From a virus: DNA of 22,519 nucleotides. Positions 6,034-11,072 of this stretch are shown here, in pieces; the stretch's first letter is position 1; each line of letters starts with the position of its first letter. Location of the stretch: positions 1 through 22,519 of the IMG/VR virus record IMGVR_UViG_3300045999_006615. The stretch is one strand, 5' to 3'. The position numbers and the translations under genes are program-made. The notes below the pieces were generated by a model. It was given only the letters and a program-made list of their open reading frames with translations. It was not told the origin of the DNA and ran no database searches.

Positions 6034-6524
6034 GTTATTGCCAGAACTTTAGCGGCGTACTGGATAGACTCCCGGCATCTGTTGATGCACTTAGGTCCAC
6101 CGTTATACGCCTGTAACGCTCTGTTCACGTCTCGATGCTCATCTAATTCCTCTCGTAATATCTGCGCGCCGCATCGCAGGTTAGCCGTCACATCCCATAA
6201 TGTTTCAGCACTCCTCAATCCGCAGCGCTTATGATTGTATGGCATGACTTGAGCGATCCCCCGAGCACCTACCGGACTAAGAGCTTTGGGATTCCCTCCG
6301 CTCTCCACCCGTATCAGCGCCCGAAATAGGGACCGCTCTAAGCCAAACTCCCTTGCCACTCGGTCGATCTCTCGCTCGATAATCTGCCGTGTAGGTGTAG
6401 GCTTTGCGCCTAGCATCCGGGCGACATGATATCTCACCACCGATCCTTCCGATGGGGTCAGCGAATAGGCCAAAAAAAGGAGGGCAACGGCAACGCCGCC
6501 ACCCCCCTGGGTTTTCTGACCCAT
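6021..6524 (-). CDS. Lytic transglycosylase endolysin (SLT domain)
   Basis: This 167-aa protein would cleave peptidoglycan glycan strands. Residues 9-22 form a hydrophobic, Gly/Ala-rich segment that may be a signal-anchor-release or signal sequence. The SLT domain covers roughly residues 50-160: RALIRVESGGNPKALSPVGA with the catalytic Glu at 74, GARGIAQVMPYN, the ANLRCGAQILREEL helix and ALQAYNGGP. Its gene follows the holin-like gene by one base, and the lipoprotein lies further upstream, the order of a lysis cassette. A virion-associated transglycosylase is the alternative, but the location away from tail genes favours lysis. Confidence 0.85.
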   Translation of the reverse strand: MGQKTQGGGGVAVALLFLAYSLTPSEGSVVRYHVARMLGAKPTPTRQIIEREIDRVAREFGLERSLFRALIRVESGGNPKALSPVGARGIAQVMPYNHKRCGLRSAETLWDVTANLRCGAQILREELDEHRDVNRALQAYNGGPKCINRCRESIQYAAKVLAITKRG

Positions 6525-6525
6525 A

Positions 6526-6696
6526 CTACCGTTTAGGTTTAGCAGATTGCTGGATAGATGCGACTGGGTCGTTTCCTAAAACGTACACCTGCGTTCCCAC
6601 CCAAACAGTAACCGCCCCTACAACCACGAAGAGGTGGAGTAAACTCGTCACAATCCCGTGCACTGTGAATAAATTTCCTTTTATTTGATCGAACAT
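6526..6696 (-). CDS. Holin-like single-pass membrane protein (56 aa)
   Basis: ATG 6696 follows GGAGGGTT, a strong SD. The translation starts MFDQIKGNLFTVHGIVTSLL, continues with one long hydrophobic segment (about residues 14-40, including HLFVVVGAVTVWVG) and ends in a charged tail, SAKPKR. Its stop lies one base before the transglycosylase ATG. Small size, a single membrane helix, a basic C-terminus and position next to an endolysin fit a class III-type holin. A spanin partner or antiholin is the alternative. A longer overlapping frame at 6539-6739 is cysteine/arginine-rich and lacks these features, so I read it as a shadow. Confidence 0.7.
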   Translation of the reverse strand: MFDQIKGNLFTVHGIVTSLLHLFVVVGAVTVWVGTQVYVLGNDPVASIQQSAKPKR

Positions 6697-6713
6697 AACC
6701 CTCCAAAAGTTTC

Positions 6714-6908
6714 CTACTTAGCCGGTAATTCTGCATCAACCTTGCCGCAATCCGTGAAATAACACTTCAGCGGTACGTTCTGCCGGTATGTGCGAGACGA
6801 CTCCGACTTCTCATCGATGCTAGCGATCCAGGCTTTACCCCCGACCTCTAAGCCACTGCACCCAGTAAGCACGCTTAAACCTAATACTAACGCGATCATT
6901 CTCTTCAT
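6714..6908 (-). CDS. Short lipoprotein, outer-membrane spanin candidate
   Basis: Start ATG 6908 (MKRMIALVLG...) is preceded by AAGGTGG. An upstream GTG in frame at 6917 is less likely. Residues 1-17 form a lipoprotein signal: two basic residues, a hydrophobic core and lipobox LTGC with Cys17 as the acylated residue. The mature 47 aa are polar and contain two more cysteines (CYFTDC) and a K/D/E-rich end. In a lysis block, a lipoprotein of this size resembles an Rz1-type o-spanin. A matching inner-membrane spanin was not found, and typical o-spanins are proline-rich, which this is not. The lipoprotein call is firm; the spanin role is inferred. Confidence 0.65.
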   Translation of the reverse strand: MKRMIALVLGLSVLTGCSGLEVGGKAWIASIDEKSESSRTYRQNVPLKCYFTDCGKVDAELPAK

Positions 6909-6925
6909 GGTTTCCACCTTGTTTT

Positions 6926-6933
6926 CTAGTCAG
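6926..6933 (-). repeat. CTGACTAG element, copy c
   Basis: The minus strand reads AACTGACTAGAAAACAAGG, beginning at the stop of the 6934-7212 gene and seventeen bases before the lipoprotein ATG. Confidence 0.55.
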
Positions 6934-7212
6934 TTATAGAAACAAACCTTCAAGAATAAGCCCCAGCTTTTCAGTTGGGATCTCCTTCAAGGTCCGCGGC
7001 ACAGTCGCCAGCATGTCCACCTTTAGGTCAACATCCCAGCAGTGTTCCGCTTTGGTCACTCGCACCTGGACCAGACCGCCTAACACGGGAACATAAAACA
7101 ACATGCCCCCGTCACAGCTCTCCACTCCCTTTGCGCGTAACCTCGTCATCATCTCGTCGCCACCCATAGCGGCTAGAGCCTCCTTTGCTTGGTCCAATTT
7201 ACTACTACTCAT
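6934..7212 (-). CDS. Hypothetical protein (92 aa)
   Basis: I chose ATG 7212 (MSSSKLDQAKEAL...), preceded by GAGGTGCAT. A GTG two codons upstream would overlap this SD. The N-terminal third is helical (KLDQAKEALAAMGGDEMMTRLRAKG) and the rest looks like a beta-rich sandwich (GMLFYVPVLGGLVQVRV, CWDVDLKVDML) with a final amphipathic helix. No family is recognised. It lies downstream of the ArdC gene after an 84-base gap and upstream of the lysis genes, so it could belong with either. Small proteins beside ArdC are often anti-defence factors, but nothing in the sequence proves this. Confidence 0.6.
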   Translation of the reverse strand: MSSSKLDQAKEALAAMGGDEMMTRLRAKGVESCDGGMLFYVPVLGGLVQVRVTKAEHCWDVDLKVDMLATVPRTLKEIPTEKLGLILEGLFL

Positions 7213-7252
7213 ATGCACCTCACTTTAGGCGGGCAAACATCACCCGATACAA

Positions 7253-7269
7253 CGCCCCCATCGGAGGCG
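7253..7269 (-). other. GC-rich hairpin downstream of ardC
   Basis: On the minus strand CGCCTCC-GAT-GGGGGCG forms a seven-pair stem with one G-U pair. It lies about 35 bases after the ArdC stop, and the 22-bp repeat sits between them. No U-tract follows, so it is a weak terminator candidate or an RNA-end protection structure. Confidence 0.4.
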
Positions 7270-7286
7270 CTGCGTCGGTTGTAGTT

Positions 7287-7308
7287 GCTTCCGATCCTGG
7301 GGTTAGTC
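7287..7308 (-). repeat. Gene-end repeat, copy 1
   Basis: A 22-bp sequence covers the last Asp codon, the TAA stop and sixteen bases after it at the ArdC gene end. It is identical at 21 of 22 positions to 8330-8351, which covers the end of the gene upstream. Minus-strand core: GACTAACCCCA(R)GATCGGAAGC. Confidence 0.75.
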
Positions 7309-8202
7309 CTCACCCTTTTCGCCGAACTTCACATTCAGAATGAAGTCAGCAGCCTTTTGCGCTTGTGCGCTTGCCTGCACCAGAAGCTTTGGATCATTCT
7401 TCAGGGCTTTGATCCAGCCTTGAAGGTAGGCAATCGAGTTGTCTTCTTGTGTCGCCTGAATACCGGCCACGCCGGAGAGATACGAGGCCCCTAACTCCGC
7501 GACCAACTCCTCTTTTGCGTACGGTTCCGATCCGAACTTAGCGAGAACGGCGTCCCCTTTGAGGCGTCCTAGTCTCGACTCATGCCCGGTCGCGTGCGTC
7601 AACTCGTGGAACAGAACGTGATAGTAGCTAGGCGCGTCGTGAAACATCTCCTTTTTGGGCATGTTCACATAGTCGAATCGGGGCATGTAGAAAGCCTCGT
7701 TTCTCTCGTGCCGGATCTCCGGGCGCTTCGGCATGGCTTTGATTACCTGCTCGCAAGCTTCTAAGCTTTGATCAGTATTCATGCACTTGGATTCGCTCGC
7801 AGGAGCCTCAATACCTTCGCACTGTTCAAGATTAAAAACGGTATAGTATTTGAGAACCGGAACGGTTTTGTCTTCGCCTGTTAACTTGTCTTTAGTCTCA
7901 AACCAATTCCAATAGATTACCGGCCATCCTTTTTCCCCCTTGCGAACCGATCCGCCTAGCTCTTTTGCTTGCTTGAATGTTAGCCAATAGGGGCTTGAGA
8001 ATGGTGCCATGTTGAGCAGCCAGACGTTTGAGCCTCGATAGTGTTTCTTGCTGACTAGGTTACGAGCGAACCCGTCAATCCAAGGTTTATGCCAAGGCAG
8101 TCTCCCTTCGGTTTCTATTCGCTCAATAATACGCTCGGTGATTATCTCGTAGACTGTCGCCTTGTCACCCTTGGCGCTTGTGGTATTGTTGTCGGAACTC
8201 AT
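7303..8202 (-). CDS. ardC: ArdC-like antirestriction protein
   Basis: This 299-aa protein has the two-domain ArdC layout. The N-terminal ssDNA-binding domain (DUF1738) shows LPWHKPWIDG, YRGSNVWLLN, WLTFKQAKELGGSVRKGEKG and YYTVFNLEQCEG within residues 15-130. The C-terminal zinc-metallopeptidase-like domain carries HELTHATGH, with H199, E200 and H203, and EELVAELGASYL supplying a third ligand near E236. ArdC proteins bind single-stranded DNA entering the cell and shield it from restriction. An AGGAG lies eight bases before ATG 8202. As the second leftward gene from the control region, it is well placed for early expression. Confidence 0.9.
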   Translation of the reverse strand: MSSDNNTTSAKGDKATVYEIITERIIERIETEGRLPWHKPWIDGFARNLVSKKHYRGSNVWLLNMAPFSSPYWLTFKQAKELGGSVRKGEKGWPVIYWNWFETKDKLTGEDKTVPVLKYYTVFNLEQCEGIEAPASESKCMNTDQSLEACEQVIKAMPKRPEIRHERNEAFYMPRFDYVNMPKKEMFHDAPSYYHVLFHELTHATGHESRLGRLKGDAVLAKFGSEPYAKEELVAELGASYLSGVAGIQATQEDNSIAYLQGWIKALKNDPKLLVQASAQAQKAADFILNVKFGEKGED

Positions 8203-8217
8203 ACGATTGACTCCTAT

Positions 8218-8225
8218 TTAGTCAG
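8218..8225 (-). repeat. CTGACTAG element, copy d (variant)
   Basis: The minus strand reads AACTGACTAAATAGGAG, fifteen bases before the ArdC ATG. It differs from the consensus at the last base (A for G) and directly precedes the ribosome binding site. Confidence 0.5.
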
Positions 8226-8296
8226 TTGTTTGGGACGTCCCTTGCTTGGCGTTGCCGCGCCTTGCAGGGGTTTTTATTTCGGGTTACTCACCCAGT

Positions 8297-8318
8297 GACC
8301 ACCCCCTCGGGGATGGTC
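8297..8318 (-). other. GC-rich hairpin downstream of the 160-aa gene
   Basis: The sequence GACCATCCC-CGAG-GGGGTGGTC on the minus strand forms a nine-pair stem and lies in the 143-bp gap between the 160-aa gene and ArdC. It follows the 22-bp gene-end repeat, the same order as at 7253-7308. It lacks a U-tract. The rest of this gap holds no ORF. Confidence 0.45.
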
Positions 8319-8329
8319 GAGCGTGAGTC

Positions 8330-8351
8330 GCTTCCGATCTTGGGGTTAGTC
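8330..8351 (-). repeat. Gene-end repeat, copy 2
   Basis: Second copy of the 22-bp repeat, spanning the final codon and stop of the 160-aa gene and the following bases. Only one position differs from 7287-7308. Its GATCGGAAG core resembles an Illumina adapter, but the flanks here are not adapter sequence, so this copy is natural. Confidence 0.75.
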
Positions 8352-8828
8352 TTCTAAAACCTCGTAGCCTAGCCGCTTGGCAGTCTCAATAGCCTCGTCG
8401 CGATTCAGGAACCGAACGTACCGAGTCACGTTAGTACCAAACACGCCCCCCTCTTTAGCGTCACACCAATACCACCGCTCGCTAGGTCTCGGTTCCTTGC
8501 GTACTAGCACCGTTCGATCCCCATAGCGGTCTGCGCTGATCGGCGTGGCTGTTTCTATCTCACCCCGTAGCCAATCCGTTAGCTCGTTAGCTACGGCCTT
8601 GAGTGTCTCAGCATCGACTACATTGTTATGATCGAGGTAGCTTTCGATCAGGTGGCAACCATCGCGCCACTCGTCAAGCGTGCAGTTGTTCCGCTCGTTG
8701 TTATCAATCGCCCCCTGCTTGCAATACTCAACAAGCACCTCTATATCCGTTGTTTCGCCCGCTTCGTCGTAGCCGATCTCTTGGTCCATAATTTGGATTT
8801 TTAGAATGTCAATTTCCGATAGTGTCAT
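8346..8828 (-). CDS. Acidic hypothetical early protein (160 aa)
   Basis: This is the first leftward gene from the divergent control region, with a CAGGGGGACATC leader holding the SD before ATG 8828. The product is strongly acidic in its first 100 residues (DIEVLVEYCKQGAIDNNERN, AETLKAVANELTDWLRGEIE), then has a more basic beta-rich part (DRTVLVRKEPRPSERWYWCD, TRYVRFLNRDEAIETAKRLG). An acidic early protein just before ArdC could be a DNA-mimic or other anti-defence factor, but no family is recognised and this remains speculation. Its gene end shares the 22-bp repeat with ardC, which suggests the two units came as one module. Confidence 0.65.
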   Translation of the reverse strand: MTLSEIDILKIQIMDQEIGYDEAGETTDIEVLVEYCKQGAIDNNERNNCTLDEWRDGCHLIESYLDHNNVVDAETLKAVANELTDWLRGEIETATPISADRYGDRTVLVRKEPRPSERWYWCDAKEGGVFGTNVTRYVRFLNRDEAIETAKRLGYEVLED

Positions 8829-8847
8829 GATGTCCCCCTGTTGATTG

Positions 8848-8855
8848 CTAGTCGG
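8848..8855 (-). repeat. CTGACTAG element, copy e (variant)
   Basis: The minus strand reads AACCGACTAGCAATCAACAGG, nineteen bases before the ATG at 8828. It has C for T at the second position. The TTGATTGCTAGTC stretch matches copy b exactly. Confidence 0.55.
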
Positions 8856-8859
8856 TTAA

Positions 8860-8875
8860 GTAAAAGTATTTTTAC
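8860..8875. promoter_or_regulatory. Palindromic operator L in the divergent control region
   Basis: GTAAAAGTATTTTTAC is an inverted repeat that extends to AAGTAAAA/TTTTACTT. It is the same as 8926-8941 except at one or two central bases. It lies just upstream of the leftward genes, in the expected place for a repressor site. Confidence 0.6.
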
Positions 8876-8888
8876 TTTCTAAGAGTAG

Positions 8889-8898
8889 TTATCGTTCA
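8889..8898 (+). promoter_or_regulatory. TTATCGTTCA half-site
   Basis: The stretch TAGTTATCGTTCAAAATC matches the minus strand at operator 2 of the replication promoter at 17 of 18 positions. The opposing arm here is degenerate (GATTCGC). It may be a weaker site for the same regulator. Confidence 0.5.
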
Positions 8899-8925
8899 AA
8901 ATCGATTCGCAGTCAACAAAAAAAC

Positions 8926-8941
8926 GTAAAATTATTTTTAC
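8926..8941. promoter_or_regulatory. Palindromic operator R in the divergent control region
   Basis: GTAAAATTATTTTTAC repeats the palindrome at 8860-8875. It overlaps the proposed -35 of the HTH gene, so a bound dimer would block that promoter. The two centres are 66 bp apart. Confidence 0.6.
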
Positions 8942-8972
8942 TCTTTTGTTTCAGTGTGTTATCTTGTCAAAT
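8937..8972 (+). promoter_or_regulatory. Candidate promoter of the HTH gene, possibly leaderless
   Basis: TTTACT (8937-8942), a 17-base spacer and TATCTT (8960-8965) form a plausible sigma70 promoter. The ATG begins at 8973, seven bases after the -10, and no Shine-Dalgarno is present, so the mRNA may start at or beside the start codon, as with lambda cI from PRM. Confidence 0.45.
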
Positions 8973-9200
8973 ATGGGCGTGAAAGATGTCATTAAAATAA
9001 TCCGGGAGAAAACAGGGTGGACCCCGAGTGAGCTTGCGCGCGCTTCAGGTATCTCGAAACAGATGATTCATCACTGGCAAAAACACGGCGCATCTCACGC
9101 GTCGATAAAGCACCTGATCAAATTACAGGAAGTGTCAGGGCTCAGTGTGGCGCAATTTTGGAAGCTGCTGAAAGATGAGCATGGGGCACTTGACGAATAG
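8973..9200 (+). CDS. Cro/CI-type helix-turn-helix regulator (75 aa)
   Basis: This 75-aa protein is little more than one HTH domain. It begins MGVKDVIKIIREKTGW; the helix-turn-helix is SELARASGISKQMIHHWQKH (residues about 19-38) and a last helical part reads SIKHLIKLQEVSGLSVAQFW. It has no peptidase or dimerisation domain, so it is closer to Cro than to a full CI repressor. I start at ATG 8973; the frame is open to a TTG at 8946 that would overlap the promoter. It is divergent from the early genes and has two palindromes next to it, so it probably controls both directions. It lies 26 bp before the small-terminase gene. Confidence 0.75.
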   Translation: MGVKDVIKIIREKTGWTPSELARASGISKQMIHHWQKHGASHASIKHLIKLQEVSGLSVAQFWKLLKDEHGALDE

Positions 9201-9226
9201 CAGGTGAGGCGCTGCATACTGGAAGG

Positions 9227-9679
9227 ATGATAGAAACAACCGAGGCGCCTGCTAAGAAGAAAGCAGGACGGCCGAAAGGCGTCAAGAGAAGCGTAAAGAG
9301 ACTCACACAAGGCGAGCTCGCCCTGGCTGTATTAGACTCAGCGCGCGGCATACCTCAGCACCAGATAGCTAAGAAGTTCGGGGTAGGTGAAGCCGCCATC
9401 TCGATGATATTGGATAAATTCAAGCCGGCCTTTGCTGAGCTGCAGAATGTTGAGGAATATCGCAAGGCTAAAGCTTCGCTGCTCGATAGTGCATCGCTCA
9501 CAGTTTTGAAGGAGATAGTAAATCCGGTCAAGATAGAAGCCGGTGACGTTCGCGCGCTTGCGACCACCTACGACATTCTCAACAAACACTCGAGACTCGA
9601 GCGCGGAGAAAGCACTAGCAACGTCAGCACCCAGTCTATTCAGGTGACAGTATCAGGTGACGATTACGCCGAACGATAA
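9227..9679 (+). CDS. terS: Small terminase subunit candidate
   Basis: The 150-aa product opens with a basic tail (KKKAGRPKGVKRSVKR), then an HTH-like segment (SARGIPQHQIAKKFGVGEAA, residues 39-58), a helical region (EYRKAKASLLDSASLTVLKE) and DILNKHSRLERGESTSN with a polar tail. HTH plus helices plus an LERGEST-type segment is typical of phage small terminases that recognise packaging DNA. The GGAAGG upstream touches the ATG with no spacing, an odd RBS, yet no other start exists in frame. The gap to the large terminase is about 1.7 kb, far more than usual. An HTH regulator is the alternative. Confidence 0.65.
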   Translation: MIETTEAPAKKKAGRPKGVKRSVKRLTQGELALAVLDSARGIPQHQIAKKFGVGEAAISMILDKFKPAFAELQNVEEYRKAKASLLDSASLTVLKEIVNPVKIEAGDVRALATTYDILNKHSRLERGESTSNVSTQSIQVTVSGDDYAER

Positions 9680-9694
9680 TTATATTTATCGCTC
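9671..9694. promoter_or_regulatory. Inverted repeat at the terS end, operator-like
   Basis: GAACGATAA and TTATCGCTC form 9-bp arms (one mismatch) around TTATAT. Each arm contains the TTATCG(T/C)TC half-site seen at 4777-4829 and 8889, but here the half-sites point away from each other. It may be an operator or a small RNA hairpin; no U-tract follows. Confidence 0.4.
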
Positions 9695-9778
9695 AATACC
9701 ACGTAACCCCTTGAAACCGTTGGCCCCCTCGAGGCATGTACCCCTCCTATGCGTGCTAGCCTATGCTCCGTAGTCCGG

Positions 9779-9847
9779 GCGCGCGTGCGTGCGTGCCTGC
9801 CTGCGTATGTGTGAGCGTGTGTGTGCGCGCGTGTGTGTGCGTGCGCG
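9779..9847. repeat. Alternating purine-pyrimidine tract (Z-DNA-prone)
   Basis: The tract is nearly all GC and GT dinucleotides. It includes an unbroken alternation of 33 bases at 9815-9847 and another of 18 bases at 9779-9796. Such sequence can flip to left-handed DNA under negative supercoiling. It is followed at 9864-9887 by a G-rich run. The 9680-9945 gap holds no convincing ORF. Confidence 0.8.
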
Positions 9848-9945
9848 AGAGGCTAGGCACACAGGGGGAGGGGGGTGCCGGGGTGGTGATTCATCGTCGC
9901 TCATCCAATCCTTAATTAAGACCCCTCTGAAAGTCCACCCAATTT

Positions 9946-10425
9946 TTATAGCGGCGCTCTCGTTCTTTTATTTCGCCACGGCTGTTTCCCTCGGCGCCTG
10001 ACAATTTGCTTTACAGTGCAGTGTGTCCAGGGGTTAGCGCCAGTCTTAGTCTTTACCCCCATAGCTGTTAAGCGGGCAGCAATCTCTCGGAGCGAAACTC
10101 CCATTAGTCGCCAAATTATCACCGTTTTGACAACGTGCCATTCCTCCGGAATCCAGGCAAGGCGACGGTTGGGAGTTAGCTTATATCCGTATGGGATATG
10201 CCCTCCGGTCCACTGCCGTTTAGCTCTCATGCGGAGGGTGCGCTGTTTAGCCAGCTCGCCAGTTTTCCAATACCCTTTTTCGCCGTGAGCTTTTGGGTGG
10301 CAGTGGCCACATAGTGGGACTGTTTTTTTACCGCCGAGAGATTGTGGGACAACGTGATGGTTGTAGCTAGCTGGCTCGCCACATTCAAAGCACTGTTTGT
10401 TTTGATCAGATTGCAGGATCTTTAT
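9946..10425 (-). CDS. HNH nuclease fused to recombinase-type DNA-binding domain
   Basis: The minus-strand frame from 10425 encodes about 159 aa. Residues 12-47 carry an HNH finger: CFEC, YNHHVVPQSLGGKKTV, then PLCGHCHPKAH, giving four Cys and the catalytic His region. After the linker (about 66 onward) comes GGHIPYGYKLTPNRRLAW, VSLREIAARLTAMGVKTKTG and PWTHCTVKQIVRRR, the signature of the C-terminal domain of large serine recombinases, here without the catalytic domain. No ATG, GTG or TTG lies between the upstream in-frame TAG and residue 1. The codon at residue 1 is ATA (then AAG ATC CTG); an SD (AGGAG) sits before it, with best spacing to ATC 10419. An internal ATG at 10230 would lose the HNH domain. 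It may be a free-standing homing endonuclease. Confidence 0.65.
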   Translation of the reverse strand: MKILQSDQNKQCFECGEPASYNHHVVPQSLGGKKTVPLCGHCHPKAHGEKGYWKTGELAKQRTLRMRAKRQWTGGHIPYGYKLTPNRRLAWIPEEWHVVKTVIIWRLMGVSLREIAARLTAMGVKTKTGANPWTHCTVKQIVRRRGKQPWRNKRTRAPL

Positions 10426-10504
10426 ATCTCCTACCTACCTATCTCTTCTAGCTTCTCTGTCAGACGTACGCATCTACCAGCTATCTACGCCTACCTATGC
10501 TCTC

Positions 10505-10960
10505 ATGGGGTGCATGACTAGGAAGTATAGTTTGGGATCGCCGTCTCCAACTAGGGATTCAGCGAAGTCCAAGCTATACAGTAACCGTCAGATGACTGAG
10601 GTTTGTGAAGTTGAGCCTTGTTGCCAAGGTAGGATGGTTAGAGTCCTCCCGTTTAGTCTCTGTCTGGTCGCCCTTGTCCTCGCCACTTGGATGCTCATGT
10701 TTCAGGCATCTGGCCATCGTAACCAAGTTACTGGGTACGACTACTCTATCCGACCTAACGGATAGCTTCAGAGGGGTTCACTAACTCAAGTCTCCAATGC
10801 TCTCCACCAACACTGGGACTTCGCGGGTCGGCAAAAACAATTAAACCGTTGCCGTGAGAGGGTCTGCCTGTCACCCCGGAGCTTACGCTTACCGGGCGCT
10901 CTATGTAGTAGTTTGAAGCTCAGTATGCTGACTACCCGCCACATACGTCGAAGCTGTCAG
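10505..10960. ncRNA. Candidate structured RNA region, strand not fixed
   Basis: The 10426-11072 interval has no convincing gene but several strong inverted repeats. GTATAGTTTGG pairs with CCAAGCTATAC (10525-10579, eleven pairs, with inner TCGC/GCGA). CTATCCG pairs with CGGATAG (10746-10765). CGGCAA pairs with TTGCCG (10829-10854) and CCCGG with CCGGG (10875-10896). Both of the last two are enclosed by a split helix, CTTCG-CGGGT (10819-10828) with ACCCG (10934-10938) and CGAAG (10949-10953). Nested helices inside a closing stem are typical of folded RNA. No known class (tRNA, group I intron, riboswitch) was matched. Confidence 0.3.
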
Positions 10961-11008
10961 AAGTTTACCACAGGTCTGTAGTAATTCGTCCAGTAAAAAA
11001 GAGTGTTT

Positions 11009-11043
11009 TTTTTGCCGGTATTTTTGCCGGTGTGAATTACAAT
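11009..11043 (+). promoter_or_regulatory. Direct repeats and possible promoter of the packaging operon
   Basis: TTTTTGCCGGT occurs twice with a 12-base period (11009-11019 and 11021-11031), followed by TACAAT at 11038-11043. A TTGCCG/TACAAT pair has a 20-base spacer, longer than ideal, so the promoter call is weak. The repeats may bind a late-gene activator. Confidence 0.3.
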
Positions 11044-11072
11044 AGCGCTTGGGGGAATTTTGGTGGGAGTGA

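Noticed and set aside
6539-6739. Minus-strand 66-codon frame in the lysis block
   Set aside because: It overlaps the end of the lipoprotein gene and the whole holin-like gene, has no RBS and no family resemblance; the 56-aa frame at 6526-6696 has both RBS and holin architecture.
8331-8340. Internal adapter contamination or chimeric join at CTTCCGATCT
   Set aside because: The flanking bases do not match the adapter, the same sequence with one change recurs at 7288, and both are set identically at gene ends.
9789-10001. Plus-strand frame encoding a Cys/Arg/Val-rich peptide
   Set aside because: It is a by-product of the alternating GC/GT tract; its composition is low-complexity and no RBS precedes it.
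10505-10765. Plus-strand 86-codon frame with one hydrophobic segment
   Set aside because: It has no clear RBS, an odd composition at its N-terminus, and coincides with strong inverted repeats (10525-10579 and 10746-10765). It could be a small membrane protein, but the RNA-structure reading explains more of the sequence.
9946-11072. HEARO/IsrB-type RNA-guided nuclease locus (structured RNA upstream of an HNH gene)
   Set aside because: The HNH protein is only about 159 aa, has no RuvC motifs, and carries a recombinase-type DNA-binding domain instead; the arrangement is only superficially similar.
9680-11072. Group I intron interrupting the terminase region
   Set aside because: The flanking genes end and start with normal stop and start codons and no P/Q/R/S core elements could be recognised.
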